39,841 nt of DNA from Betaproteobacteria bacterium (GTDB lineage Bacteria > Pseudomonadota > Gammaproteobacteria > Burkholderiales > SG8-41). The position numbers and the translations under genes are program-made. The stretch's first letter is position 1. Each line of letters begins with the position of its first letter. Of the stretch, positions 1-8,283 are shown one piece after another. Where the stretch lies: positions 1-39,841 of the forward strand of contig JACQOI010000200.1 of assembly GCA_016202615.1 (NCBI GenBank), given 5' to 3'. The notes below the pieces were generated by a model. The model was given only the letters and a program-made list of their open reading frames with translations, was not told where the DNA came from and did no database searches.

Positions 1-908
1 GGTGTACTGCCGACCGGATCTGCTCCATTCGCCACCATGCGATCCCTGACATCGGGAAGCTTGAGACTTCTGGAGATTTCTTCGTAGAGCTTGGCCACGA
101 CTTCCCGCGGTGTGCCAGCCGGCGCCAGCAAGCCATACCATCCGCTGACTTCGTATCCGCGAAATCCGGCTTCCGCAACGGTCGGAACGTCGGGCAAAAG
201 GAGCGAACGCTTGATGCTCGTCACCGCCAACGCCTTCACCTTTCCGCTCCTCACATGAGGCAGCCCGCCAAGCATCGTCGCAATAGATGCGTCCACCTGG
301 CCTGCTATGAGGTCGATTATCGCCGGCGCGGTTCCCTTGTAAGGCACATTCACAGCGTCAAATCCCGCGAGTGTCTTGAGTAGTTCCATCCCCAGATGAC
401 TAGCCGATCCGATGCCCCCTCCGGAAGCGTAGGTAATTCCGCCTTTCTTGGACTTTGCCAACGCGATTAACTCGTTGACCGTTTTCGCCGGCACTGAAGG
501 ATGCACGGCAAGGATATAAGCCCCCGCGGCGATTTGTGTAATAGGCGCAAAGTCCTTTACAAGATGATATGAGAGCTTGCGATACAGGGTCTGGCTGATA
601 GTAAGCTGCGATGTAATCACCAGCAGCGTATAGCCATCCGCCACCGCCTTGGCCGCGATCTCTGCCCCGATAGTTGCGCCTCCACCCGGGCGGTTATCGA
701 TCACTACCGCCCGGGCCCAAGTCTCGGCGAGTTGCTGTCCGATCATTCGCCCGACAGTATCGGCGCCGCCGCCCGGCGTAGCCGCCACAATGATCCGAAT
801 GCTTTTGTTCGGATAGGACTGAGCTGACGCTGCACCCGCGATGGATGCACACAAGACTAACGAGAAAACATTACACAATAGCCGCAGCAAGCGGTTACCT
901 ATCGTCAT
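1..908 (-). CDS. Bug/TctC-family tripartite tricarboxylate transporter receptor, 3' end outside window
   Basis: Not in the ORF track because the stop lies beyond base 1. Reading from the ATG at 908, behind a strong ribosome site (AAGGAGGGG), gives a signal peptide ending near ASAQSYPNKSIR. The Bug signature follows: IRIIVAATPGGGADTVGR, a VVIDNRPGGG stretch, ADGYTLL, YHLVKDFAPIT, NVPYKGTAPA and LPDVPTVAEAGF. About 302 residues are present and the last readable ones are NGADPVGST, so roughly 30-35 residues are missing. Such receptors bind carboxylates in the periplasm and pass them to TctA/TctB, neither of which is in this window. The substrate cannot be told from the sequence. Confidence 0.95.
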   Translation of the reverse strand, partial: MTIGNRLLRLLCNVFSLVLCASIAGAASAQSYPNKSIRIIVAATPGGGADTVGRMIGQQLAETWARAVVIDNRPGGGATIGAEIAAKAVADGYTLLVITSQLTISQTLYRKLSYHLVKDFAPITQIAAGAYILAVHPSVPAKTVNELIALAKSKKGGITYASGGGIGSASHLGMELLKTLAGFDAVNVPYKGTAPAIIDLIAGQVDASIATMLGGLPHVRSGKVKALAVTSIKRSLLLPDVPTVAEAGFRGYEVSGWYGLLAPAGTPREVVAKLYEEISRSLKLPDVRDRMVANGADPVGST

Positions 909-1357
909 TTCCCCTCCTTGATTGACAGCAGCGGCGCCCTTTTCACCGCAAAGCTTGCCTCACTAAATCCGGAACCGGCTCATGGCATGCATTGTTACGC
1001 ACCGCAGTTACAGACAATAGAGGATGGCACTTATACTACGCCCCTCCCGGATCCAGGGTCAAGTCCAAGTCTCTTCCGGTGTGAGTCTGAGCGTGGGCCA
1101 CTTGCTGTATTTCCAACGGGGTATGCCCGTGGTCGCCCATCGTTTCTGAACTGCCGGCGGTTTCTTTACTCAAAGCCGGGAATAACCTATAGTAATCTAT
1201 CTTGAGGCTTGGGCGGGAGTGAGCTTCTGCCGAGACTGGCGTGTATACTGGCCGCTACTTTCAGAAGCGCATTGACGTACCGCATGCCGCTTGAGCGCCG
1301 TACGAGCGTTAGCGTTGTGACCAGTGGCGGCATTTTTCAATTAGCAAGGGGTAGAAA
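909..1357. other. Divergent intergenic region between Bug and CapA-like genes
   Basis: About 450 bp without a convincing gene. It holds the minus-strand promoter listed above and, for the plus strand, only a lone -10-like TATACT at 1244-1249 without a good -35. The 95-residue ORF at 918-1205 has no recognisable family, an odd composition and no ribosome site, so I do not call it a gene. Confidence 0.5.
1033..1062 (-). promoter_or_regulatory. Predicted sigma70-type promoter for the Bug gene at 1-908
   Basis: On the minus strand TTGACC (1062-1057) and TAGTAT (1038-1033) are separated by 18 bp, a good sigma70 match. The start codon at 908 lies about 120 nt downstream, giving a fairly long leader. 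Confidence 0.5.
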
Positions 1358-2485
1358 ATGGCAAACCAAGAAGAAATGACATTGTTTGCGGTTGGGGATG
1401 TGTGTGTCAACCGGGATAATCCCGATTCGATTTTTTCCTTGTGTTCTTCAGCGATAAAGAAGGCCGACATCGCCTTCTGTCAATTGGAAACCATGTACAC
1501 CGAGAGGGGTTCACCTTCGGTTGTGGCGGCCGTTGCCCTGCGTGCGCATCCCAGAAATATTTCTGCGTTTACGTTTGCAGGCTTTGATGTTGCATCTTTG
1601 GCGGGTAATCACGTCATGGATTGGGGCGCCGATGGCCTCGCAGATACCATCGAGCTGCTGGAGCGCAACAATATACGCGCGGTTGGTGCTGGAAAGAATA
1701 TAGCCGAAGCCAGAAAACCCGTAATCATTGAACGAAAAGGGGTTCGGACGGCTTTCCTAGCCTACAATTCCATATTGCTCCATCCGTCATATTGCGCTGA
1801 AGCGGACAAGCCAGGTTGTGCCCCGATAAGAGTCTCTACCGTGTATGAGCCGATTGAATACGGCCAGCCAGGATGCCCCGCTCGAATTCTCACATTCGCC
1901 GATAGAAATGATTTGGAGGCGATGAAAAATGATATAGTGAATGCGAAGAGGTCGGCTGATCTGGTTGTACTTTCCATTCACTGGGGCTTGCATTTTACGC
2001 CTGCTGTTTTAGCTACGTACCAGAGGGAAGTGGGGTATGCAGCCGTCGATGCTGGGGCAGACCTAATAATCGGTACTCACGCCCATATTCTAAAAGGGAT
2101 AGAAGTTTATAAGGGCAAGGTAATTACCTATAGCTTGGGCAATTTTGCATTTGACCTGAGTTTGACTGCTGAGCATTTTGAAACGCCAAAACGCAAGGAG
2201 CTTCTCAAATTCTATCCAAATCGCAAGTTTTTTGAAGATTACCCCTCTTATCCGTTCCCAATCGATTCAAGAAAAACTATTCTTCTTAAATGCTTTATAT
2301 CCAAGAAAGGGGTTCAGAGGGTTTCTCTCCTACCCGTTTTCATTAACAACCAGGGGCAGCCTGAAATCTTGACTCGTAAAGATAAGAAAAGCCTTGAAGT
2401 GTTCGATTACATGAACGATCTTTGCAAGGAATTTGGCACAAAATTATCGTTCCAGGGCGATGAAGTTTTGATCCATACCGATTAG
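1358..2485 (+). CDS. CapA-family (poly-gamma-glutamate synthesis type) metallophosphatase
   Basis: A 375-residue protein with the calcineurin-like metal motifs of the CapA/PgsA family: FAVGDVCVNRDNP at the N-terminus, SLAGNHVMDWG near residue 80, SIHWG near 205, GTHAHILKGIEVY near 240 and TYSLGNFAFD near 258. No signal peptide or anchor is seen, unlike PgsA/CapA of Gram-positive capsule operons. A soluble, stand-alone enzyme of unknown substrate is therefore likely. AGCAAGGGG precedes the ATG. The gene is visibly more AT-rich than its neighbours (AAA, AAT and TAT codons are common), which suggests later acquisition. It stands alone, with a divergent Bug gene on one side and a gene relic on the other. 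The family call is firm; the function is not. Confidence 0.85.
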   Translation: MANQEEMTLFAVGDVCVNRDNPDSIFSLCSSAIKKADIAFCQLETMYTERGSPSVVAAVALRAHPRNISAFTFAGFDVASLAGNHVMDWGADGLADTIELLERNNIRAVGAGKNIAEARKPVIIERKGVRTAFLAYNSILLHPSYCAEADKPGCAPIRVSTVYEPIEYGQPGCPARILTFADRNDLEAMKNDIVNAKRSADLVVLSIHWGLHFTPAVLATYQREVGYAAVDAGADLIIGTHAHILKGIEVYKGKVITYSLGNFAFDLSLTAEHFETPKRKELLKFYPNRKFFEDYPSYPFPIDSRKTILLKCFISKKGVQRVSLLPVFINNQGQPEILTRKDKKSLEVFDYMNDLCKEFGTKLSFQGDEVLIHTD

Positions 2486-2605
2486 AGCTGGCTCTGTTGC
2501 AAGGACGGGCAGCCCGTGTACGGTTTGCGCTGAATTGCTATTATGCGATGTTTCTGCCGCTCCGATACCTGACGCTTGACTCTCAACTTCTAACCCGAAG
2601 CACAT

Positions 2606-2710
2606 ATGGCTGACGCGACGCAAAAGAACTTGAAGCTCGCATTCATCGGGTTAGGGGTCATGGGCTGCCCGATGGCGGGACATCCGGCGAAACGGCTGAC
2701 TGAAAAATGA
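2606..2710 (+). pseudogene. N-terminal relic of a 3-hydroxyisobutyrate-dehydrogenase-type (beta-hydroxyacid dehydrogenase) gene
   Basis: A 34-codon reading frame, shorter than the ORF-track cut-off, encodes LKLAFIGLGVMGCPMAGH. This is the Rossmann GxGxMGxPMAxxL start typical of 3-hydroxyisobutyrate/tartronate semialdehyde dehydrogenases. After H26 the sequence leaves the family (PAKRLTEK) and stops at 2708-2710. The expected ~260 further residues are absent. Its stop overlaps the ATG of the NUDIX gene (ATGA at 2707-2710). That could let the relic act as a translated leader. A deletion relic is the simplest reading. Confidence 0.7.
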
Positions 2711-3525
2711 TGAGCAACATAGTGCCGATTCCCGCTGCGACGGTGACGCTGGTGCGCGACACCGACGCCGGGCTCGAGGTGCTGATGGTGCAGCGCAGCC
2801 TCAAGTCGGGCTTCGTGCCGGGCGCTCACGTATTCCCCGGCGGTGCGCTCGATGACGAGGACTATTTGCCCGCGATACATGCGCTGTGCGCCGGCATCAC
2901 CGATGATCAGGCCAGCCGCGCGCTCGGCATCGCACACGGCGGGCTTGCCTATTGGGCGGCGGGGATTCGCGAGTCGTTCGAAGAGGCCGGGCTGTTGGTC
3001 GCATACGATGCACGCGGACGCATCGTCGCGCTCGACGAGCCGGACGTGGCCAATCGTTTCCGCCAGCATCGCCACGCATTGAATGCCGGCGCCCGTAGCC
3101 TGCTTGACATATTGCACGAGCAAAAGCTCACGCTTGCCGCCGACCAGCTCGTCTATTTCAGTCACTGGATCACGCCAGTATCGGGGGTGCGCCGCTATGA
3201 CACGCGATTTTTTGTCGCTGCGGCGCCGCCGAAACAGGCGCCGCTGCACGACAACCATGAGACGATCAGCCACGTCTGGGTGCGGCCGGCCGCTGCGCTC
3301 GACCGTCACCGGAAGAAGGATTTCAAGATTCGCTTTCCGACGATGCGCACGCTCGAAGATCTCGCCGCATATGCCTCGGTCGATGCGCTGATGAAAGCCA
3401 TGCGCGCCAAGCGCAACATCCCCGCGATCCTGCCGCGCATCAGCAAGGACGGGCGGCGCCTGCTGCCGGGCGACGCCGGCTACGAGCAAGCAGTCGGCGT
3501 CGGAGCGACCGGCAAATGGCGGTGA
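2707..3525 (+). CDS. NUDIX hydrolase, NUDT19/acyl-CoA diphosphatase-like
   Basis: A 272-residue NUDIX protein. The strand before the box reads VFPGGALDDED (residues 42-52) and the box core RESFEEAGLL is at 88-97, separated by an insertion of about 35 residues. That split box is characteristic of NUDT19-type enzymes that cleave CoA or nucleoside diphosphate derivatives. No signal peptide, so cytosolic. Alternative starts ATG 2707 and ATG 2710 differ by one residue and neither has a clear Shine-Dalgarno, so coupling to the upstream relic frame is possible. The next gene (MBL fold) overlaps by 10 bp, which supports a two-gene operon. The exact substrate is unknown. Confidence 0.88.
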   Translation: MMSNIVPIPAATVTLVRDTDAGLEVLMVQRSLKSGFVPGAHVFPGGALDDEDYLPAIHALCAGITDDQASRALGIAHGGLAYWAAGIRESFEEAGLLVAYDARGRIVALDEPDVANRFRQHRHALNAGARSLLDILHEQKLTLAADQLVYFSHWITPVSGVRRYDTRFFVAAAPPKQAPLHDNHETISHVWVRPAAALDRHRKKDFKIRFPTMRTLEDLAAYASVDALMKAMRAKRNIPAILPRISKDGRRLLPGDAGYEQAVGVGATGKWR

Positions 3526-4349
3526 TTGTTCCCGGCGAGGTGGTGCGGCTCTCGGCGCTGGTGCGCCGCGTGACTGCGCCCAATCCGGGCATGATGACCG
3601 GACCGGGCACCAATACCTACATCGTAGGCAGCGAGCGGCTCGCGTTGATCGACCCCGGTCCCGAAAGCGAAGCGCACCTCGCCGCGATGCTTGGGACAGT
3701 CGGCGACCGGCTGCGCTGGATCCTGTGCACTCATACCCATCGCGATCATTCGCCCGGCGCGCGTGCGCTGAAAATGGCGACCGGCGCCGAAGTGATCGGC
3801 ATGCGAGCGCCGGCAGGCGGCAGGCAGGATACGCAGTTTGCGCCCGATCGCGTGTTCGGACACGGCGACCGGCTCGATTGCGGGGATTTCACGCTGCGCG
3901 CGGTGCATACCCCGGGCCACGCGTCGAACCATTTGTGCTATCTGCTCGACCGCGAGCGCCTGCTGTTTACCGGGGACCACATCATGCAGGGCTCGACGGT
4001 GGTGATCTCGCCGCCCGACGGCGACATGGTTGCGTACCTCAAATCGCTCGAAGCGTTGCTCGCGCTGGACATCGCGCGCATCGCTCCGGGTCACGGTTAC
4101 CCGATCGACCAGCCGCACGACGAAGCACGGCGATTGATTGCGCATCGTTTGGGGCGCGAGCAAAAAGTGCTCGATGCATTCGCCGTGAATAATCCAGCGA
4201 CGCTCGATGAGCTGCTGCCCGTGGTTTACGCGGACACGCCGCAGCGGCTGCACCAGGTAGCGCGCCGTTCACTGCACGCGCATCTGCTCAAGCTCGAGAG
4301 CGACGGCAGGGTGTGGCAGCAGGGGGAGCGCTGGAAATTACGCATCTGA
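3516..4349 (+). CDS. MBL-fold metallo-hydrolase with C-terminal winged helix (LACTB2-like)
   Basis: A 277-residue metallo-beta-lactamase-fold protein. It has the metal motif THTHRDHS (residues 72-79), the HTPGHAS histidine near 132, FTGDH near 150 and APGHGYP near 194. The last ~70 residues look like the winged-helix tail found in LACTB2-type hydrolases. The opening APNPGMMTGPGTNTYIVG is typical of that group. Family members hydrolyse thioesters or cleave RNA; which applies here cannot be told. It overlaps the NUDIX gene by 10 bp and ends 20 bp before the convergent alginate lyase. Confidence 0.9.
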   Translation: MAVIVPGEVVRLSALVRRVTAPNPGMMTGPGTNTYIVGSERLALIDPGPESEAHLAAMLGTVGDRLRWILCTHTHRDHSPGARALKMATGAEVIGMRAPAGGRQDTQFAPDRVFGHGDRLDCGDFTLRAVHTPGHASNHLCYLLDRERLLFTGDHIMQGSTVVISPPDGDMVAYLKSLEALLALDIARIAPGHGYPIDQPHDEARRLIAHRLGREQKVLDAFAVNNPATLDELLPVVYADTPQRLHQVARRSLHAHLLKLESDGRVWQQGERWKLRI

Positions 4350-4369
4350 TCGCGTTATTTGGCAACCGG

Positions 4370-5443
4370 CTAATACGCCGAATAAAGAGCGGTGAGATTG
4401 CCGCCGAGTGTCGGGTACGCCACGGGCCTTGCGCGCACGATCTGTTCTTTCCATTCCGGCGGCAATCCGGCATCCGGGAAGCGCTTGAGATAAGGCTCGG
4501 CCCACGCCAGCACCCCGCCACGCGGAGGCTCGTCCTGCTTTGCCTGCGCCGCGCGCTCGAAATACGACGGGTCCATCATTCCGCTCACGGTGCGCGCGAC
4601 GAGACGGTGCAACGCGCGATCGGACTCCGCGTACAGCGGCGTGTCGTTCGCCGCGCCGATTTCCGCGATCAAAACGAGCGGCGCGAGCGCGAAATTGTGA
4701 TAATGCACCGCCCGTGTGCGCCGCGCCATTTCCAGCGGCAGCGTGCCTGCCGGCGTCATATGCGTGAGCGCCTCGCGATACACGCCGACACCCCAGTCGA
4801 ACAGTGCGCGGTCGTTGGCCGCCACACCCGCCGCGGCCACCGCCAGCCCGGCCCAGTAGAAATGATTGTTGCGTGTGCGTCTTGGGTCGTCGAAATACGG
4901 CCGCACCGCGTGCGCCAGCTTGTGTAACCACGCCTCGACGCGCTGCTTGCCCGCCGCATCGAGCGCGGTGCTGTCGCGGATTTTGAGGTAATTGAGCGCG
5001 AGCCCGGCAAGGGTCCAATTGCGGTGGTAGTCGGCCTGGCTGCTCGACATGCTTCCGAGCATCGCCCCGCCCTGCGCCCACGCATCCAGCCATCCGAGTG
5101 CGCACGCCGCCACCGCCTCCGCTCCGGAACGCGTATACAGATCGGTCATGCGGCTGAAACTGCGTAGATAATCTTCGAGCGGCTTCACCGCGAACTTGTT
5201 CCGGCGCTCGAGCGCGGGATCGATGACGGAGCTGGCGGCGTCGCTGTAGTAGCGATTGGCGGTGATGTCCCGCACCGCGGGCGGCGCGGGCAGGCACACG
5301 AAACTCATTGCCGCGGCTGGCGCCGCGGGCTGGACCTGCGGGAACGGACTGCGCAGCGTGCTGGCTTCCACGGCGCCGGCGGGTCCCACAGCGAGCAGCA
5401 GCACGGCAGCGGACAGCCCTCTCGTTACAAGGGGTTGTGGCAC
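4370..5443 (-). CDS. Exported alginate lyase, PL5 family (AlgL-like)
   Basis: A 357-residue protein with a signal peptide (hydrophobic core LSAAVLLLAVGPAGAVEA), close in length to AlgL of Pseudomonas. The PL5 active-site block NNHFYWAGLA is at residues 192-201 (family NNHSYW). A basic, aromatic stretch RRTRAVHYHNFALAP (241-255) supplies the family's catalytic Arg and Tyr. PL5 enzymes cut polymannuronate by beta-elimination in the periplasm. No other alginate biosynthesis gene is near; the upstream neighbour on the same strand is a Bug receptor 41 bp away. A role in using external or self-made uronate polymer is inference. Confidence 0.88.
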   Translation of the reverse strand: MPQPLVTRGLSAAVLLLAVGPAGAVEASTLRSPFPQVQPAAPAAAMSFVCLPAPPAVRDITANRYYSDAASSVIDPALERRNKFAVKPLEDYLRSFSRMTDLYTRSGAEAVAACALGWLDAWAQGGAMLGSMSSSQADYHRNWTLAGLALNYLKIRDSTALDAAGKQRVEAWLHKLAHAVRPYFDDPRRTRNNHFYWAGLAVAAAGVAANDRALFDWGVGVYREALTHMTPAGTLPLEMARRTRAVHYHNFALAPLVLIAEIGAANDTPLYAESDRALHRLVARTVSGMMDPSYFERAAQAKQDEPPRGGVLAWAEPYLKRFPDAGLPPEWKEQIVRARPVAYPTLGGNLTALYSAY

Positions 5444-5484
5444 GCGCTCAGCTCAAAACAGGAACTTGGATCAGATTGTATCGT

Positions 5485-6474
5485 TCACTGTATTGCTTTG
5501 ACCTTCGCTTCCTTCACTACCTTGGTCCATTTCGCGACGTCGCGCTTGACCACGGCCTGGAACACCTCGGGCGGGCTGTCGGCGATATCGAAGCCTTCGG
5601 AAGCGAGCCGTTGCTTCATGTCCGGCAGCTTGGTGGCTTTGCGGATTTCCGCGTTCCAGCGCGCGACGATGTCATTCGGCAGGCCTTTGGGTCCCAACAC
5701 CCCGTACCACAACACTACCTCATAGCCGGGTACGCCGGCTTCGGCGACGGTTGGAAGGTCGGGCAGCGCGGCCGAACGCTGGCTGGTAGTGACCGCGATG
5801 GCGCGCAAGCGGTTGCCGCGCACGAGCGGGATCGTCGACGGGGCACTGCCGAAAATCAACTGGATCTGGCCGCCGAGCAGGTCAGTCAGCGCCGGGCCGG
5901 TGCCTTTGTACGGCACGTGCGTCATTTTGGTCGCCGCCATCATGTCGAACAGCTCGCCGGAGAGGTGGGCGATGCCGCCGGTGCCCGATGATCCGTAGTT
6001 GAGCGCGCCGGGTTTGGACTTGGCGAATGCCAGCAGCTCATTGATGCTTTTTATTGGAACTCCCGGATGCAGCGCTACCAGGAACGCCGTATCGCCGATG
6101 AGGCCCATCGGCAATATGTCGTTCACCGGGTCGTAAGGCAACTTGAACATCGCCGCATTCGTAGCGTAACTGCCCGACATGATGATCACCGTGTAGCCGT
6201 CGGGCGTGGCGCGCACTGCAGTCTCAGCGCCGATCGTGCCGCCGCCGCCCGCGCGGTTGTCCACGATCACCGTCTGCTTGAATGCTTCCGTCAATTTCTG
6301 CGCCAGCAGGCGCGCGACGATATCAGTGCCGCCGCCGGGCGCGAACGGCACGATCAGCCGGATCGGCTTAGTCGGGTATTCCTTGGCTTTTTTTTGCGCA
6401 AATGCGTCGTCAGCAGCGAGGCCTGCGGCGAGCAACGCTGCGCCGATGGTTGCGAAGCGGGTGAGGTTATGCAT
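5485..6474 (-). CDS. Bug/TctC-family periplasmic solute receptor
   Basis: The track ORF begins at 6510, but the ATG at 6474 sits behind CCGGAGGAAG and starts a clean signal peptide (MHNLTRFATIGAALLAAG, cleavage after AFAQ), so I place the start there, giving 329 residues. The Bug hallmarks are IRLIVPFAPGGGTDIVAR, VIVDNRAGGGG, TPDGYTVI, YDPVNDILPMG, HVPYKGTGPA, LPDLPTVAEAGVPGY, and an ending of the DVAKWTKVVKEAKVK type. It lies between the MmgE/PrpD gene and the alginate lyase on the same strand. The ligand is unknown, presumably a carboxylate. Confidence 0.95.
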   Translation of the reverse strand: MHNLTRFATIGAALLAAGLAADDAFAQKKAKEYPTKPIRLIVPFAPGGGTDIVARLLAQKLTEAFKQTVIVDNRAGGGGTIGAETAVRATPDGYTVIIMSGSYATNAAMFKLPYDPVNDILPMGLIGDTAFLVALHPGVPIKSINELLAFAKSKPGALNYGSSGTGGIAHLSGELFDMMAATKMTHVPYKGTGPALTDLLGGQIQLIFGSAPSTIPLVRGNRLRAIAVTTSQRSAALPDLPTVAEAGVPGYEVVLWYGVLGPKGLPNDIVARWNAEIRKATKLPDMKQRLASEGFDIADSPPEVFQAVVKRDVAKWTKVVKEAKVKAIQ

Positions 6475-6547
6475 GACTTCCTCCGGAGTGAATGTTTCTC
6501 GATTCGGCAAAACGGCAAAAATAATTAGCCACAGAGATCACCGCCAC

Positions 6548-6600
6548 GTAGGGTGCGCCTGCGCACCACGGCGCAAACTGGTGCGCAAGGCGCACCCTAC
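6548..6600. repeat. Inverted-repeat hairpin (GTAGGGTGCGCC type)
   Basis: GTAGGGTGCGCCT at 6548-6560 is mirrored by AGGCGCACCCTAC at 6588-6600. An inner GCGCACCA / TGGTGCGC pair also exists, so the whole 53 bp can fold into one long interrupted hairpin. Repeats of this kind are scattered in many proteobacterial genomes. It sits between the end of the MmgE/PrpD gene and the Bug gene and could separate or attenuate their transcription. Confidence 0.75.
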
Positions 6601-6651
6601 CGGCATGGTTCTGCGCTCGCATGCAGCGGGGTTAGCGAAGTGCCATGGGAG

Positions 6652-8049
6652 TTACGCGGCGCTGCGTTTCGATTGCGGATTGACCAGCAGCCCGAGAAAC
6701 TTGCGCACCGAATGCTGCTCGATGGCGAACGCGGCGGCGGCAATCGCATCGGCATCGAGTTGCGGATTGATGCCGCGGAATTTTTCGGTGATGCCGCGGG
6801 CGTCGATCGGTGCGTGGATCGAGCCGGTCGGGTTCATGATGTCGACGCGCACCCAGTCGCCGTTGTGCTCGACGGCGACCCAGCCGGCGAAATCCTTCGG
6901 ATACAGCTTGTCGAGCTCGGGGTCGGGCACGAGCTCGATCTTGCGGGCAAGCGCCGTGATGACGGGATCCGAGAGCTTGGCATCGGTGAACTGCGCCGGC
7001 AGCACCTGGCCGTCGATCAGCGCCGCCGCGACCGTATAGCGCAGGCTCATTTGCGCGTTGAGCGCCGAGCTCGGCGTGTAATCGAAGCCGCATTGCACAT
7101 CCACCACTTTGCAGGTGCCGACGCGCACGCGCCGCCTGGTATCCCACGGCGCGCCCAGTTTCTTGCGCAACGCGAGCGCGGCGTCGACATAGGAGTGCGT
7201 GCTGCCGCAGCACGCATAGGGCTTGATCGAGGTCTGGTCGAGGTGATACACCGCGCCGAGGTCCCTGGTGAGCGGCGCCGGATCGGAGGCGTCGGAAAAC
7301 GCTTTCAGCACGCCGCCGTCCTCGTATTCGTAGATCTGCGTCGGTCCGGTGAAGCCCGACTGCGCGAGTTCGGCGGCGAGCACGCCCGAATGCGCCGCTT
7401 TGCCGGCGTGCAGCCGCTTGCTCATGGTGCCGTCGGCGTTGAACGCCCACAATCCCGCGCCCTGCGTGCCGGCGAGTCCGAGCGTCCACGCCGTCTGCTC
7501 GGTATTGAGTTTCATCAACGACGCGCAGGCGGCGGCGGCACCGAACGGGCCGGTGACGCCGGTGAGATGCCAGCCGCGCAGCCGTGCGGCGGACGGATTC
7601 AGTGCGAGGCTCGAACGGATCATGACTTCGTAGCCGGCGGCAATCGCTGTAACAAGGTCGCTGCCGCTGCTGCCCAGCTTCTCGGCGACCGCAATCGCAG
7701 CGGGTATCACCACCGTGCCCGCGTGTATCTTGGCATTGTGATAATCGTCGAGTTCGAACGCATGCGACGCAGTCGCGTTGACGAGCGCGGCATCGGCGCA
7801 GCGCAGGGACAGCTGCGCTTCGCCCCATACGTGCGCTTCGCCGGCACCGGCAGCGCCGCGTCTCGCCCATGCGAGCAGCATCTGCGCCCATGGTGTGCAA
7901 TAACCGTAGACGCCGGCGCCGACCGTGTCGAGGATCGCGATGCGCACCACCTCGCGCGTGCGCTGCGGCAGATCGTCATAAGAGAGGCCCGCGATCCAGT
8001 TGGCGAGTTCGCGGGTAGGTGCGGCGACTGCGTGGCGGTCGAAATTCAT
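6652..8049 (-). CDS. MmgE/PrpD family protein (2-methylcitrate dehydratase-like fold)
   Basis: A 465-residue cytosolic protein of the MmgE/PrpD family, which contains 2-methylcitrate dehydratases, cis-aconitate decarboxylases and iminodisuccinate epimerases. Recognisable blocks are LANWIAGLSYDDLP, ILDTVGAGVYG, ELDDYHNAKIHAGTVVIPAA, TGVTGPFGAAAA, LGLAGTQGAGLWAF, KRLHAGKAAHSGVLAAELA and KPYACCGSTHSYVDAALAL. The start ATG at 8049 follows CGAGGAGAA. The next gene on the strand is a Bug receptor, a pairing that suggests catabolism of an imported di- or tricarboxylate. The specific reaction cannot be assigned. Confidence 0.93.
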   Translation of the reverse strand: MNFDRHAVAAPTRELANWIAGLSYDDLPQRTREVVRIAILDTVGAGVYGYCTPWAQMLLAWARRGAAGAGEAHVWGEAQLSLRCADAALVNATASHAFELDDYHNAKIHAGTVVIPAAIAVAEKLGSSGSDLVTAIAAGYEVMIRSSLALNPSAARLRGWHLTGVTGPFGAAAACASLMKLNTEQTAWTLGLAGTQGAGLWAFNADGTMSKRLHAGKAAHSGVLAAELAQSGFTGPTQIYEYEDGGVLKAFSDASDPAPLTRDLGAVYHLDQTSIKPYACCGSTHSYVDAALALRKKLGAPWDTRRRVRVGTCKVVDVQCGFDYTPSSALNAQMSLRYTVAAALIDGQVLPAQFTDAKLSDPVITALARKIELVPDPELDKLYPKDFAGWVAVEHNGDWVRVDIMNPTGSIHAPIDARGITEKFRGINPQLDADAIAAAAFAIEQHSVRKFLGLLVNPQSKRSAA

Positions 8050-8283
8050 GGTACGGTTCTCCTCGGAACGAGAGCGTGGTGCGACCGTGTAATTGTAATT
8101 GCCATCGCCCGGCGCAGGCTCGGTCGGATATTGTAAATTGATGCCAACGGAATGTCATTTCGTGCGCTGCGCGCTACTCCCAGGCTTGACACTTGCGCGC
8201 GCTCGACCGCAAGCTAATCCAAATTCACTTTTTGGCCTCGCTGCCTTGATGCAACCAGGTATTTTGGCCACAGTCACCTCGCA

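Noticed and set aside
918-1205. 95-residue plus-strand ORF as a gene
   Set aside because: No ribosome site, no recognisable family, and it lies over the promoter and leader of the divergent Bug gene.
2590-3489. 299-residue minus-strand ORF
   Set aside because: A shadow of the NUDIX gene: Arg/His-rich translation without family features, as for the other long antisense ORFs (for example 3480-4253, 6553-8136, 8155-9303, 18137-19171).
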